DNA of 64,000 nt from Rotaria sordida (GCA_905250125.1 CAJNOL010000254.1:62001-126000), one strand, 5' to 3'; shown: positions 27,329 to 39,584, numbered from the stretch's first letter. Program-made: numbers and translations. The notes: generated from the letters alone by a model not told the origin.

Positions 27329-30300
27329 ATGGGTCGTAGTCGAGATCGTGAAAGTTCACTTTCATCAACTGGTTCAGGCCGTACAGCACGATCAAAGAAA
27401 TGGGTATGTGTTTAATTTTAATATTTGAATTATAAAAAAAAAAAAAAAAATTTTTTTCAGGATGGTGAAACTGGTAATCGTGTACATCTATCGGATTTAT
27501 CTGTTGGTGTTAGTAAACATGAAATTGAAAAAATTTTTCGTCCATATGGACCATTAAATGAGGTTTGAAATTCTATTTAATGATTGTTTTTTTTTGTTTA
27601 ATGAAAATTTCTTTAGATTTGGGTTGCATCTAATCCACCTTGTTTTGCTTTTCTTAATTTTCGTCATCGATCTGATGGTGAACGAGCAATAAAAGAGCTT
27701 GACGGAACGTAAGATATCGGTTTCTTGGTTTGTTTTTGTTCAAATAGAATATTATAATTATATTTATATATAGAATTTTGGCTGGTTCACGAATTGGTTT
27801 AAGTTGGGCTCGAGCAAGACATTATGGTGGACGATCACGTTATGGTAAATGAAAATTATTTAATTTTTTTTTTCGTAAATTTTATTTTATATTTTAGGTT
27901 CACCATCACCACATCGTCGTAGTTATCGAGATTCATATGGTAGTAGTCGTCGTCGTAATTCACGGTAGTTTGATTTTTTAATTTTATTTTTCTTTTTTTT
28001 TTTTGTGTTTCCCAAATATTTATCTATCATTTTAATTAATGGAAAAATTCTATGTTTATGAGAAATAGTTTATTAATCTGTTGCTGTGTTTCTCGATATA
28101 TATTTGATTATTTTTCTAGCTGTTGATGATTAATGGTTGAAAATGATTGACTTGGGTGGAATAGAAGCAGCAGCAGCAGTTTTAAAATGAATAATTTGGT
28201 TTTGTGCTCGATTCTTGTTTCTTTGTTCATTCTTCTCCTTCTCTTCTATTTGTGTATCTTCTACCTTAATTGGGTGGATCGATCCATATGTATTTATAGT
28301 CACATTCTTTGGCAGAGAAAATTTAAAGAAAGAAATAAACCATAACAAGGTATGTTATTAGAGTACATAAATATTTTATTAGACAGATCGATCGACGTCA
28401 ATCATCAAATGATTCAATATCCCTGTTTTAAGAATTTTATCTTTTTTGTTCAAGTTTAGCTTTTTTTGTTTTTTGTTAAATATTTATTATGCTGTTTTGT
28501 ATTATTTTTTTTTGTCTGGTATATTATAGAAGTCGTTCACGTAGTCCATATTATCGACGATCTGGTGGTAGTAGTCGACGACGAAGTCGAAGTCCTCGTT
28601 CACCATCACCTCGTGGTAATCTTTCTTTCTTTTTTTTTGTCTATTATGTTGAATATGAGGTTTTTTTTTGTTTAACAAAAATAAAAAGATAATCGTCGAG
28701 AAGAACGACCCAAAACATCTAAACGTGAACATAAACGTCGTCGTCATTCTTCATCAAATTCAGATCGTAGTGACAATCATTCACCACATCGAGATAATGG
28801 GTAAGTAAATATTTTTTATTTAGATATTTTAGAAGAGACTCTTTTTGTTTTTAGAAAAAAGAGTTCGCGTAGTCCAAGTAATGAGCGTCATCAATCAACA
28901 ACACCCAATGGTGATAATCGTCCTGGTAATACGGATGATAATCGAGCTGAGTAAGTCAATCGAATTTTTTTATGCTGGATTGTTATGAATTAATAAGAAA
29001 ATAAATCAGTGGTATTCATTCGAAGATTGAAGCTTATAGTTCTTCTTCCTTATTATTAGATCTCAAGTACTGAAGATCTAAAAATTGATGTGTATATAAT
29101 CTACGAAGAATTTAGATCAGAGCCACTAGCTTGCCTTGATTGCTTGACTACAATGGAGAGCACTTGTTTGTCATTCGAACTTCACATTTCTGAAAAGAAA
29201 AGGTTTTATGGATCAGACGGTTTCTCCCTGCTAGAGAATAATGACTATTCGAGGGATGAAAAACTGCTTGATAACCATTATAGACCGAAATTCAGTATTA
29301 TATCAATGAATCGAGCTCAGACTTTTCGGGAAACTTTTCCTATAGTTGAACAGTATTACCTACAATAAGCTATCGATATGATCTCTTACTTCTAACAATA
29401 AGTGTTCGCCAGGGGGCGTAGAATTTGTCGCTAAAATGAAAAATTCTTCAAAAATTTTCTCTACTATAAACAATCTGTTTAAAAATATATGTAAAAAATG
29501 AATTAATCTTATGAAGTATCGAATAATACCGATAGTCTTGGTATTTGATCATTACAAAAACGATTTATCATAACTGAACTATGCCTTAAAACTTTTCATG
29601 TTAAGTATTAACTTTATTAGCTAATTTTCTGCATAAAAAAAAAAGTTTTCATATAAACAATATATCTCATAAAATTTCCTTCTATGCGTGTAGGCGTGCA
29701 TACGGGTAGATTATACAGACTTGAGTGTTCCACCTCTCCCAGAAGAGAAAATCTCGATGAAAAAAAATACTGAAGTAAACTCATAGGTTCATTAGCGAAC
29801 TATTCTAAGAGCTTGTAGTTCTTGCGCCATGCATTATATATCTGTCCTACCGGAGTTCTAAATTGCTCCTACGGAAGAGAAAATCTGGATAAAACACTAC
29901 GATTGACTTTACCCCTCCATTCATAGTTAACGAGGCTGGTTTTCTGAAATTTCGTCCATAGAGAAAACTTTTATTTACTAGAAACTATAAAGTTTAAGCC
30001 AGAACGAACAATCATTATCAAGGTATTTACATTTTAAAGAAATATCTGTTTTGTGTCGATAAGGATACTTGTCATAGATCAAACGTCTATCTATAAACAA
30101 AATTTCATCATTTAAGTTCTCAATGATTGTATACTAATCGAGTAAAACGCTCACAACTCGAGAAGTGAAAATCGAAAAATCAAATTTTTTTCATTACTTA
30201 TCATGATCAATCGAATAAGAATAATCACTAACGAAAAGTAATTTGACTGTTGGAAACATTGACTTGTAAGCGATAGTTACGGACATGTGTTCTTTTATTA

Positions 30301-30357
30301 TCTAATTGATTATCTTATTTTGTCTTTTTTAGAGTTGAACTCGACGCTCAAGATTAA
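27329..30357 (+). CDS. SR-type splicing factor, SRSF3/7-like (copy B)
   Basis: A second SR protein, a tandem paralogue of copy A. Nine exons: 27329-27403, 27461-27562, 27617-27708, 27774-27844, 27898-27964, 28530-28615, 28689-28800, 28855-28950 and 30333-30357, giving about 241 aa. The RRM has RNP2 near NRVHLSDL and RNP1 in PPCFAFLNFRHRSDGERA. The C-terminal RS domain has SRSRSPYYRRS and RRRSRSPRSPSPR, then a K/R-rich and acidic tail ending VELDAQD. The start lies 283 bp after the copy A stop, with acceptor-like ATATAAG 8 bp before the ATG. Exon 3 has the same length as in copy A and the exon 2-3 junction falls at the same place, supporting duplication. Intron 8 (1.4 kb) contains dispersed repeats. 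Confidence 0.88.
30075..30225 (+). repeat. Dispersed repeat shared with 51.3-51.5 kb
   Basis: The blocks GTCTATCTATAAACAAAAT, ATACTAATCGAGTAAA, GCTCACAACTCG and GATCGAAAAATCA-like recur in the same order at about 51320-51490. Both copies sit in introns of unrelated genes. The family is unidentified. Confidence 0.55.
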
Positions 30358-31839
30358 TAAAATATACCGGTGTCATTCATTTAACTAAAAAGACTTTAAT
30401 CATGTTATGATTAATATGTTTGGTTCGAACTATTTGTTGTTGTAATCTTTTTTTTCTTTTTGCTTGTGTATGCTTCATCTAGACCTGATTGGGTATGTAT
30501 TTATCTCTTCGTCATCAATTTATACAAGAAAACATGTTTTATTCTTGTCATTATTAAAAAAGAAAAAAAAAAAGAGTTTTTTTCGTAATTATTATAATCA
30601 GAAATAAAAGATGAAGATGTTGATATTGATTTTGTATTTACAAAAATGAAAGAATATATCGATGTGTGAAAGAATCACTTCTGAGAACGAATGTTTGCTT
30701 ATTTAATATTTATATATTTCAAAAAAAAAAAAGTGAATTGTTCTATTTATAACCGATGGAAAAATAACAATTGTTTTCTTTTACTTGTTGATCATCTAAA
30801 ACATATTGCAATATAACATATGTAAATCAAGTACATGTTTTAAATTATTGCATAATAAATTTTATCTATATTATAGAGACTTAAATCAAATTTGAATAAG
30901 CTTTGTTTTGGTTTCAATGATAAATAAGTATTCGAATTTTATGAAATCTTTTTGTCATGACGAAGTTTTTAATAGGTTTCAAATGACTATAAACACACAT
31001 GTTATTTTGATTTGATTGTGACAACATCAATGCATAGATACCAGAAAAATTAAATTCATTGTTGACTGAATAAATATTAGCACATTTTAATAAATATATA
31101 AAAGTCATTGACATAAATAAGTTATAATGGCCTATTGTTGGAATATATTTCATCAATATATATGCAAAATTCTTTTGCAAATATAGCTCATATATCTAAT
31201 CTTTTTATCTATCTTATAACAAGTGATCCTATTGAAGATTCATTGTTGTAACGAAATTGAAATATGGATTTATATGAACTTTTTTTTTTCTTTTTTTAGT
31301 AAAATGAAATTTAAACAGTGGCGCTAGACGTCAAATGATTTTCTTTTCATTAATAGAGATCGAACCATGGAAAAAGAAAAAGCAAATGGTTGACTGAAGA
31401 CAAGGAATTCTTTCTTTTCTTTTTTTTTTTTTAAATTTTCTTCAAACAAAAGTTATCATGTTGATTATATATTTTTTTCTTATAAGTAATATTGAATTCA
31501 TCGTCACATAAGAAGAATGAAAGAAAGAAAAAATGAGAGAGAAAAGCATCTCTAATGTGAAGTATGTATCGTTCGGAAAGGTGACAGCAAGAGAAGAAGA
31601 AGAAAAAAGAGTTTGTCGTATGTTAGACGAACGTCAACGACAAGCAAATGAAAAAGAAAAAGTTGATTGTGAGCTCTTGCATTTCTTTCCGATGTTGTTG
31701 GACTGAGTGATTAAAAAACCTTCTTGACAAAAAAAAAATTATTTCTACTTCAAGAACAGACGTTCACCTACACACATATATATATATATACATAGTAACA
31801 AAAAAAAACCCTCAATAATTAGGTTTAGTCTTGCTTTAG
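30358..31839. other. Intergenic, upstream of QRICH2-like gene
   Basis: No coding region is supported. An AATAAA overlaps the end of SR gene B (about 30356-30361). An (AT)n run lies near 31779, and a T-rich sequence ends in an AG directly before the next ATG. Confidence 0.5.
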
Positions 31840-32026
31840 ATGGCTGATATCCTTTCACTTGAACAGTTAGTTCATCTGTCGTTAGGTGATCCTGAGGCAG
31901 GTGCAGTGAATTTTAATGTATTAAAAACTCTTCTTTTACAAATGCTTAAAGCAATGAATTTATATAATTATAAACCAACAATGTCTGATGATGATCAACG
32001 TACACTTAAAGAAGCACTTTCAACAT

Positions 32027-32057
<31 letters not shown>

Positions 32058-35000
32058 ATTACCGAAACAACATGTTACATTCGAAGAACATGAACCATTA
32101 ATTAGTGAAAATGAAAATGAAGCAAATAGAAAAGCTCAACGAAGAATACGTGATCGAAGTTCTGATCGTCTTAATGCATTAGAAGAAAAAGTATTTCGTT
32201 TTGAATCTCAATTAAATGCTCTTAATCAAATACCATCAAATTCTGAATTAATTGATCGAACTAAACAAATGCCAAAAAAAACATTAGATCATGATGAACA
32301 AGTTAAAACAACGAGTCGTCATGGACCAATACTTGAAATTTGGCAATATACACAAATGGAAAAAAGAATTGAATCAGCTGAAAATGGAATAACACGAGTA
32401 TATTTATAAAAAAAAACAAACAAAAGAATTAAACTTTCTTTTTATGATATTTTATTTTAGCTTGCTTCATTACTTCAAGATCTTTTATCAGAAATGAATG
32501 ATTTAAAAGAATCAAATGAAACAATAAAACAAACAACAGATGAACTTAAAAAACAACAAGATGAACTTCAACATATAGTTGATATGTTAAATCAAGAAAA
32601 AAATGATTGGGTATTTTGTTTTTTATATATTCAATAATTTTCTTTATTAAATTGATTTTTAATTGAATTTTTTTTTTAAGGCTAAAAAATCTGATATTGA
32701 AGATTTAGATGAAAAAATTCGTAATTTACAAAATTTACTTGTAAGAATTTGATTTCGAATTTTTATTTTAAACATATATGCAAAAAAACTTTAGTCATCA
32801 TTACGTGATCGTCTTAATGATTTACCAAAAGAAAATAATAATATTATTTCAATGCCTGATTTAACAGGTTTTGTTACATGGGATCGATTAGAAGATGCAC
32901 TTAAAGGTTTTCGAGAATCATTAGAAAAATCATCACATGATGCTGCAGCAGCTTTAGCTTCAACAAGAGAAACTCGACAACCTATACAGACGGTTGAACG
33001 ACAAAGTCAAACTGTATGTTAAATTTTTATTCAAGAAAGAAAAAAAAAATTTGTTTTTTTTTTGATTATTTTAGTCCGCTAAACGAAAGGTAAGCGCTAA
33101 AAATCTATTTATTTTTTTCTATTTATATGATTGATTTATGGTGATTTTTTTTTTTTTTTGGTTTAATTAAAATGCAAATAAATTTATTTCTATAGGATTC
33201 ACCATCAACTGTAATTAGTAATATACCATCGAATAGTCTTGCTGAAATTTTAGAAAAACTTGGAACATTAAATAATCGACATGAACAATTACGAGCATTA
33301 GTTGAAACACTTGAAGTATATAAAATAAGAAACATATACAAATTTAAAAAATTCATTTTCTTTGTTTTTAGCAAAAAAAACTTAATCGAGAAGAATTTGA
33401 AGGTTTTAAAAATCAACTAAATAATTTATTCGATCGTTTAGCAGCGCTCGAACGAAATATTGATGATCTTCAATCACAACGAACAAATGTAAGTGTAATA
33501 AATATACAAGTAGCAATGTCATACGGTTCTCTTTTGAAAATTTTCAATCAATTTTCTTTTTTTCCATTTACATAAAAAATACTTATTCTTATTCGAATAG
33601 TTTCATTAATATTAGCAATTGAAATATAGTATAATTCATATCGTGAAATTGCAGCATAATACGAATTTTATTCTAACAACGAATCATGCTGGTCTTCACG
33701 ACAAGATTATACACCTTTATGAGTTTTGTGACTGTGTCGATGTATACAGGAAATAAAAATGAATGTAATCTATTTGAGATATAAAAAAAAAAGAGAGAGA
33801 AAAATATTACTTTATCAAGAGAGAGAGAGAGACAGAGACAGAAAGATAGCATATAAAGCACGGAAAAAATAGCTTTATCATTATAGTCATCATGTTGATC
33901 AGTTGAACCAATAATAAATACAAAGGCATAACCATGATAAGAGAGATGTACCAGATGCTCTTACATTTTTTAGTTTATGTCAAATATTAATATTGTTCAA
34001 GAAAGACTGATTTTTCTTGTTTCAACATGTGTACAATATCTTAATATAACTAATTATTATTTATCAACTAATTGGAAAATATTAGGTGTTCATTTACGTT
34101 ATATATTCTATCAAATACGTACATTTAATGAACCAAATATACGTCAATTACTTTTGAGGTGTGCATGCATGTGTATGCTATAATGAAATTTCATTTTTTT
34201 TTTTCTTAAATTTAAAATGAAAAAAATAATAAGATAAATAAAATAGAGAATTTCAGTCAATCAAAGATTTATTTGAATTAATCATCGAAATTCTATTTAC
34301 AACTAAATGGACTAATAATAAATATAATATAGATTCTGTAAAATAATTTCAATTTTTATTTTTATTCTATGAATATTTTTATTATAGGATACTTCTATTC
34401 CAATACCTGTACGTGAAATAATTAAAGAAGTTCCTTCACAAGTATTTTTTTCTAATAGAATATCTTTGATTTGTTTTTTTTTTAATATTCAAAAAAATTT
34501 CTTCTAGACACGAACGGATTATTCCGGTGATATGTCTGATTTTCGAACAGTTTTACAACGTTTACGTGAAGAATTAGATCGACTTAAACAATTAATACAA
34601 GATTTAATAAATAAAGGAAATTTAACTGCTCAAGATATTGATGTAAGTTAGGTTATTTTATTAAATAATAAAATTATAATCAATAAAAATTAGGCTTTAA
34701 AAAAATTAATTCAACAATTAGAACAAACAAAAGCTGATAAGACATATGTTGACAATGAACTTGATAAAGTAAATATAATAAATACAAAACAAAAAACAAA
34801 GAGAAAATATATCAAATAATAATTTTTGCTGTTTTTATCTTATCAGAAAGCAGACAGACGAGATATTGAAAATCGAGTTTTAAAAAAAGATTTTAATACT
34901 ACTTGTGGTGAATTATCACAAAATATAAATGATTGTTTGCAAAAATTTATTGTTCATGTATGATGAGAATTCTATTTCATTTATCGAATAGTAATTTAAT

Positions 35001-36187
35001 TCACTACTTAGGATGATACACAAAAACATGATTTACAAAAAATGAATCATGATATTGATGGAAAACTAGATCGTGCAGAACTCGATGCTTTACGTGATTA
35101 TATGGAAAAACAATTGAAGAAACTTAAAAGATTAGCAGTAAGTTTTATTATTATCGTTTTAATGATGCATAAATAAAATGAGAAAGATAAACTTATATAT
35201 ATATATATATATTATTTATTCATTTCTGTATTTATTTTATATTTTGTGATTATAAAGAAAGAGCAACAGCAAACTCAACAACCACATGTACATGTTATGT
35301 CAGAAGATGAAGCTGCTGGTCTACGAAAACAACTTATTCGTTTTCATTGCATTAGTTGTGATCGTCCAATTGATGTTCAACCGCATGCGTTCGTATTGTT
35401 TATTTGTTCTATTAGTATTTATTATATTAAAATTTTGAATTTTGAATTTTTTCTCTTTTCTTAGACAACAACCAAGTCTTCCTGTAAATCAAGCTATGCG
35501 TCCTATTCAATCACCTCGACCATATACAACATATGAACTTGATCAAATACGTCAATTTCAAAAGAGGTTAAATTTTCGAATGAAAATCTACAATTAATTT
35601 TTCAATATAAAAAAAATTTTAGTCAACAATTAGCTAATGAATTTAGTGGTGGTATAACCGATGTTTATGCAACTGTACGACAATGTGGTGGTTCACATAC
35701 AACAACATTACCATTTAAACGACAAACAAAAGCACAGTTAATATATTTTATTTTATATTTAATTAATAAAAAGAAAAAAAAAAAAATTTCTCCTATTATT
35801 TTGTCAAGGTTAGCTGTACCTGAAGAAACATTACTTGCAAGGTAAATATTAAAGAAAAAAAAAAAAAATCTAAAATTTAATTGGCTTTTTTTTCTATGAA
35901 TTTCTTTTAAATATAGAAATGAAGTTGATATCAAAGGTCATGATGGTGTAATTTATAAAGGTAGAATTGATGTCGATAAATTACCAACAGTTGATATACA
36001 TAAAAAGAATTCGGTTGTTTTACGTTCATCATTTCCACCATCAAAATCTCGTACAGATTCTCATTCAACACCAGCTCATTATCAACATCAACATGAATTA
36101 TCTGGTAATGATCATGAACGAAATGAAATATCACCAGTTGTACCTAATTTTGAACCAATTTTACCTCGAGAAGAATCATTTACTTAA
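31840..36187 (+). CDS. QRICH2: QRICH2-like coiled-coil protein (DUF4795 family)
   Basis: The N-terminal segment LGDPEAGAVNFNVLKTLL and the C-terminal Cys motif HCISCDRPIDVQ followed by RPYTTYELDQIRQ match the QRICH2/C16orf96 family, known as axonemal or sperm-flagellum proteins in vertebrates. Seventeen exons: 31840-32397, 32461-32610, 32681-32740, 32795-33013, 33075-33089, 33196-33315, 33372-33488, 34388-34441, 34508-34642, 34694-34768, 34847-34957, 35012-35137, 35258-35388, 35465-35566, 35623-35736, 35809-35841 and 35917-36187, giving about 796 aa. The middle is heptad-like, E/K/Q/L-rich coiled coil. The fifth exon is only 15 nt (SAKRK). Two more in-frame exons may lie in intron 7. The ATG follows a splice-acceptor-like CTTTAG directly. 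It lacks the long Q-rich N-terminus of human QRICH2. Confidence 0.82.
33974..34337 (+). CDS. Two candidate cassette exons in the QRICH2-like gene
   Basis: Within the 0.9-kb intron 7 are two open blocks, 33974-34158 and 34247-34337, with plausible AG acceptors and GT donors (GTGTGC and GTAAAA). Joined, they run from phase 0 through phase 2 back to phase 0, fitting exactly between exons ending at 33488 and starting at 34388. They would add 92 residues (STCVQYLNITNYY and LREFQSIKDLFELIIEILF are parts). The codon choice looks native. They could also be a 93-residue nested gene starting at the ATG at 33977 and ending at 34346. I recognise no family. Confidence 0.5.
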
Positions 36188-36476
36188 GACAAAAAAAAAA
36201 AATCGTTTGTTTTGACAACATTCAAGAATTTTCATAGTTTCCTTGTCCTTTGCTCATTTCATCATTATATTGATTGTTTTCGTTTTTCTTTTTTTTTTTT
36301 TATTAACCTGCAATCTATTTTCTTTTTTTTTGGTCATACAGTTTTGCAGCGTGATTATTTTTTACTATGACCATCTCAATGAATATCTTTTTTTTTTTTT
36401 TTTTTGAAATAGAAAAAATTTTCTCTAAATTTTAATATTCGTTCGTATTATTATTATTTTTTCTTTTTCTGTATAG

Positions 36477-36799
36477 ATTTAAAACATGTATTAGTTGTTG
36501 AACAAGAAATTTTACATGATTCTCAATTATTTTCATTAACACAAAAGAAAAGAAATTTTAAAATTGAAACAATTTTTGATTGGAATAATTTAAATCTAGA
36601 AGATATATTAGAAGTAAATAAAGTTAATATAAATGATTTATATGAAAAATGGAAGAAAAAATCATGTTGTCATCATCATCAAGATGGAATTAAACAGAAT
36701 AAAGAAGAAAAAGATTTAAATATTATGGAATTCAATGAAATAGAAAGTAATTCAATAGATAAGAAATATTACAGAATTTTATGGAACATGATACAGTAG
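36477..36799 (+). CDS. Orphan open exon, unrecognised product
   Basis: A 107-codon open stretch follows an acceptor-like T-rich tract ending GTATAG at 36476 and ends at TAG 36797-36799. It reads in the frame of HVLVVEQEILHDSQLF and FKIETIFDWNNLNLEDILE, with host-like codon choice and E/K/N-rich composition. There is no ATG near its 5' end, and entry would need one base from an upstream exon. Possible sources are an alternative last exon of the QRICH2-like gene (a donor in its last exon at TATAAAG/GTAGAA has the right phase), a separate small gene with an unseen first exon, or a pseudogene fragment. Confidence 0.4.
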
Positions 36800-36819
36800 A
36801 AATTTGCATCTTCCTCTCT

Positions 36820-37065
36820 TCATAGATCATGATAAACCTCCTAGCAACCACACACTCTATACGTGATAGACATTGTTGATATACGATCAATACTGTCTCG
36901 TTATAATATATGAACTACTTCTTTAATGCGTTTTTGAAGGATTAAGTAAAATGATGACGAAGATGTGCTTCTGAAAATAGATAACATAAAACAATCTCTC
37001 TGTCATTACCAAAATTAGCTACATCGTGCTTCATATTTTAATCCCGTAGAGATTGTGCTGACAGG
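36820..37065 (+). repeat. ~240-bp dispersed repeat, copy 1
   Basis: The blocks CTAGCAACCACACACTCTA, GACATTGTTGATATACGATCAA, TAATATATGAACTACTTC, AAACAATCTC and GCTACATCGTGCTTCATATT recur in the same order at about 59440-59670. An inverted fragment lies near 21055-21125. No coding capacity or clear terminal repeats were seen. Confidence 0.65.
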
Positions 37066-37825
37066 TTTTATGTCATGGAATTTATTACATTAAAGGTTAT
37101 GACAAATAATTTAACTTCTAGTTTTAGGTTATCATAATGGTTAATTCAACCAGCACTACTCTTCATAATCATGCTTATGACGAGTGAATGATTCTTTCCG
37201 TACGTTAAGAATAGCTTGATCATTTGTTCATTAATTTCTTTTGTAAAAAAAAATTGTCTTTCTCAATGCTCTAAGAAAGCCACTCGTCTCGCTATACCAA
37301 AATATTTAAAATAATCTTTGACCTATTGAAACAAATGATTAGTTTTATTAACAAAATTTTCTTCTTGATTTGGTTTACTATACATTATAATTCTTAAAAT
37401 AAGGGAAATTTTCCGACAGAAGAAAACAAAACATCTTCATATGATAGTCATTGAGAGATTTCGATACGTTCTCTTGAATATTTTCAAGAGTCTTATCAAT
37501 TGATTCATCCAAATAAACGCAACGTATTGATTTCTCTTCAATACTAAACTATCTCGAGATCAATTCAACATCTGTGCTATCAAAAAAAAAAAAAAAAAAG
37601 AAGAAGTCTATATGATTTAAAAAAAAACAGTAAGCTTTATATTTGAAATATAAAAACGTCAAATATCATTAAGGAAGTATATTAATATTATTCATCCATT
37701 TGGTTCATACTTCCGCTATTTGATGCCATATATTACATCTGATGCAATCAATACATAGATCAATATCTTCTCACATTATGAACGCGTGTGAGTAGCACTT
37801 AGAAGTGATCGGTTAAAAAACAAGA

Positions 37826-37853
37826 TGACGATGATGATGATGATGATGATGAT
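37826..37853. repeat. (GAT)n microsatellite
   Basis: A run of about eight to nine GAT triplets (first copy GAC) lies in the intergenic region upstream of INCENP. Confidence 0.8.
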
Positions 37854-38695
37854 ATACAGAAGCAAGCAACAGTTGTTGTTTGACACATTGTATCGGTCAA
37901 ATGCTTCGTTGAACAAGATTGTAAAGTAGGTGTGAGAAATCTTTTTTACCGATCAATAGAAAAGAAGACAAGCTGTCGTTATTACAAGTGTTCAGATACT
38001 TGACCTAACGTTTTTCTTTTTCGTGTGTGATCTATTCCGAGATGCATCATCTCACATGTGACAGTCAATAAAAAAAAAGAAAAGAACTAACATCAGCGGC
38101 AATAATTTCCGATCAAGACATATATATATATATAAAAGAAAATGATCTAGTCATTTGTCTTATTTAGTATACTCACGCAAACAACAGTAAGTAACTGCAA
38201 TTGATTTTGCCTAGAGGCTATTGAGCGGTGTTTATTTTATTTTATTTTATTTTTCTTAAATTCAAGTGAATTAACGAACATTTTAACACTATTTTGATAA
38301 CGACAAAACGTTGATGGGAGGTGTTCGAAAGTCTCAATTTCCTTTTGCTTTTTTCGCCTATACCTTTTTTCGAAAGGCGTGTCTTCTCATTTTCTTTCAT
38401 TCCTTTTTTTTTTGTCTGCCAGTCAATACAATTAGTTTCGCATGTATACACCTTTCAATGATGAGATTCAGATTCGCATACGAATCAATCATTTGCTATT
38501 CGAATGCTGTGTTAATGATACGTTGAACAGGAGAAAGAGAAAAACAGCAGCAGCAGCAATAGCATTGCTAATGAGAGAACGGAAAGAAAAGAAAGAAAAA
38601 AAAAAAAGTCTAACGTTCGAGCGGCGAAAACATAGGTCATTCGTTAAATGTTCATTACTTGAAATGGATTAATATTTTTTTATTTATCATAGGAA

Positions 38696-39584
38696 ATGAA
38701 ACTTCGTTCACATGAAATACTTTCAACAAATAAAAAACCATTTGGATCATCATCATCAACACATCCTTCACGTTTTAAACAATTATTTCAACGTAAAAAT
38801 TTATTTAAAAAAAAATTTCAACAACAATCAACAAATCAACATAATTTTGTTCATACAATACCAGCTTATGTTCGTAAAAGTATATTTCGTTTTTTACTTG
38901 AAATTAAATCTTCAACACCATCATCATCATCATCACCTCCTCCATCGTCTTCTCCTTTACGACCTATTCGACAACCACCATTAATGGGTATTCAAGCATT
39001 AAAAAATAAACATCACCAATTAAAACGTTCTTTACGAATACAGTATAAAACAAAAAAAAAACTTTTTTTTTTACCTTTCGGCAAAATTTTGTTTTTTTAG
39101 ACAACAACAACAACAACAAACTGTTATTGATAATACTAAAACTTTCGAAGATTATCAACAACAAGAGAATAACTATGATATGACTATATTACATACAAAT
39201 ATAGATAATGCTAATGATGATGGTGATGATGATGATGATACATTAATATTTGCAACAAAAACAAGTACAAATCAAAAGAAACCAATACCACAATGGGCAA
39301 GAAGTATATTAAAACCAAAATTTTTATTTCTTATCAAAAATAAATAAATAAATAAATAAACTTTTTCTTTTTTTTTTTCCTTTCCTATAGAAAATGAATT
39401 ACAAATTGCTATTTGTAATCAATTATATTTTCATCGAAATCCAAGTGAAATATTTGGTAATACAATAGATTGTTCACCAGCACATTTACGTACAATACTT
39501 CATTCAATGTTACCTAATGTTGAATTATTAGATGATAGTGTACATCAATCACCATGCAATAGTAACAAATCTATATTGATTTAA
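38696..39584 (+). CDS. INCENP: Compact inner centromere protein (INCENP) with IN-box
   Basis: INCENP is the scaffold of the chromosomal passenger complex and activates Aurora B kinase through its C-terminal IN-box. Three exons: 38696-39042, 39101-39303 and 39391-39584, giving about 247 aa. The IN-box core is KKPIPQWARKNELQ followed by HRNPSEIFGNT; W181-A-R183 and IFG at about 204-206 match the conserved WAR and FG landmarks. The upstream part is basic and S/Q/P-rich with poly-Q and poly-D runs. There is no long single-alpha-helix region, so the protein is much shorter than vertebrate INCENP (about 900 aa). After the IN-box core comes a diverged tail ending KSILI without an obvious TSS motif. 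Family call is based on the IN-box alone. Confidence 0.72.

Larger units (their letters stand above)
36800..38695. other. Intergenic, upstream of INCENP
   Basis: It contains the dispersed repeat at 36820-37065, an (A)n run near 37580, the (GAT)n tract near 37.83 kb and an AT-rich, T-tract-rich segment. An acceptor-like TTTATCATAG ends 3 bp before the INCENP ATG, so a 5' leader may be spliced on. Open frames at 38.3-38.7 kb lack family resemblance. Confidence 0.5.

Noticed and set aside
29090-29368. 92-codon open frame in the last intron of SR gene B
   Set aside because: It lies within a repeat-bearing intron, shows no family resemblance, and has a composition unlike the native coding exons.
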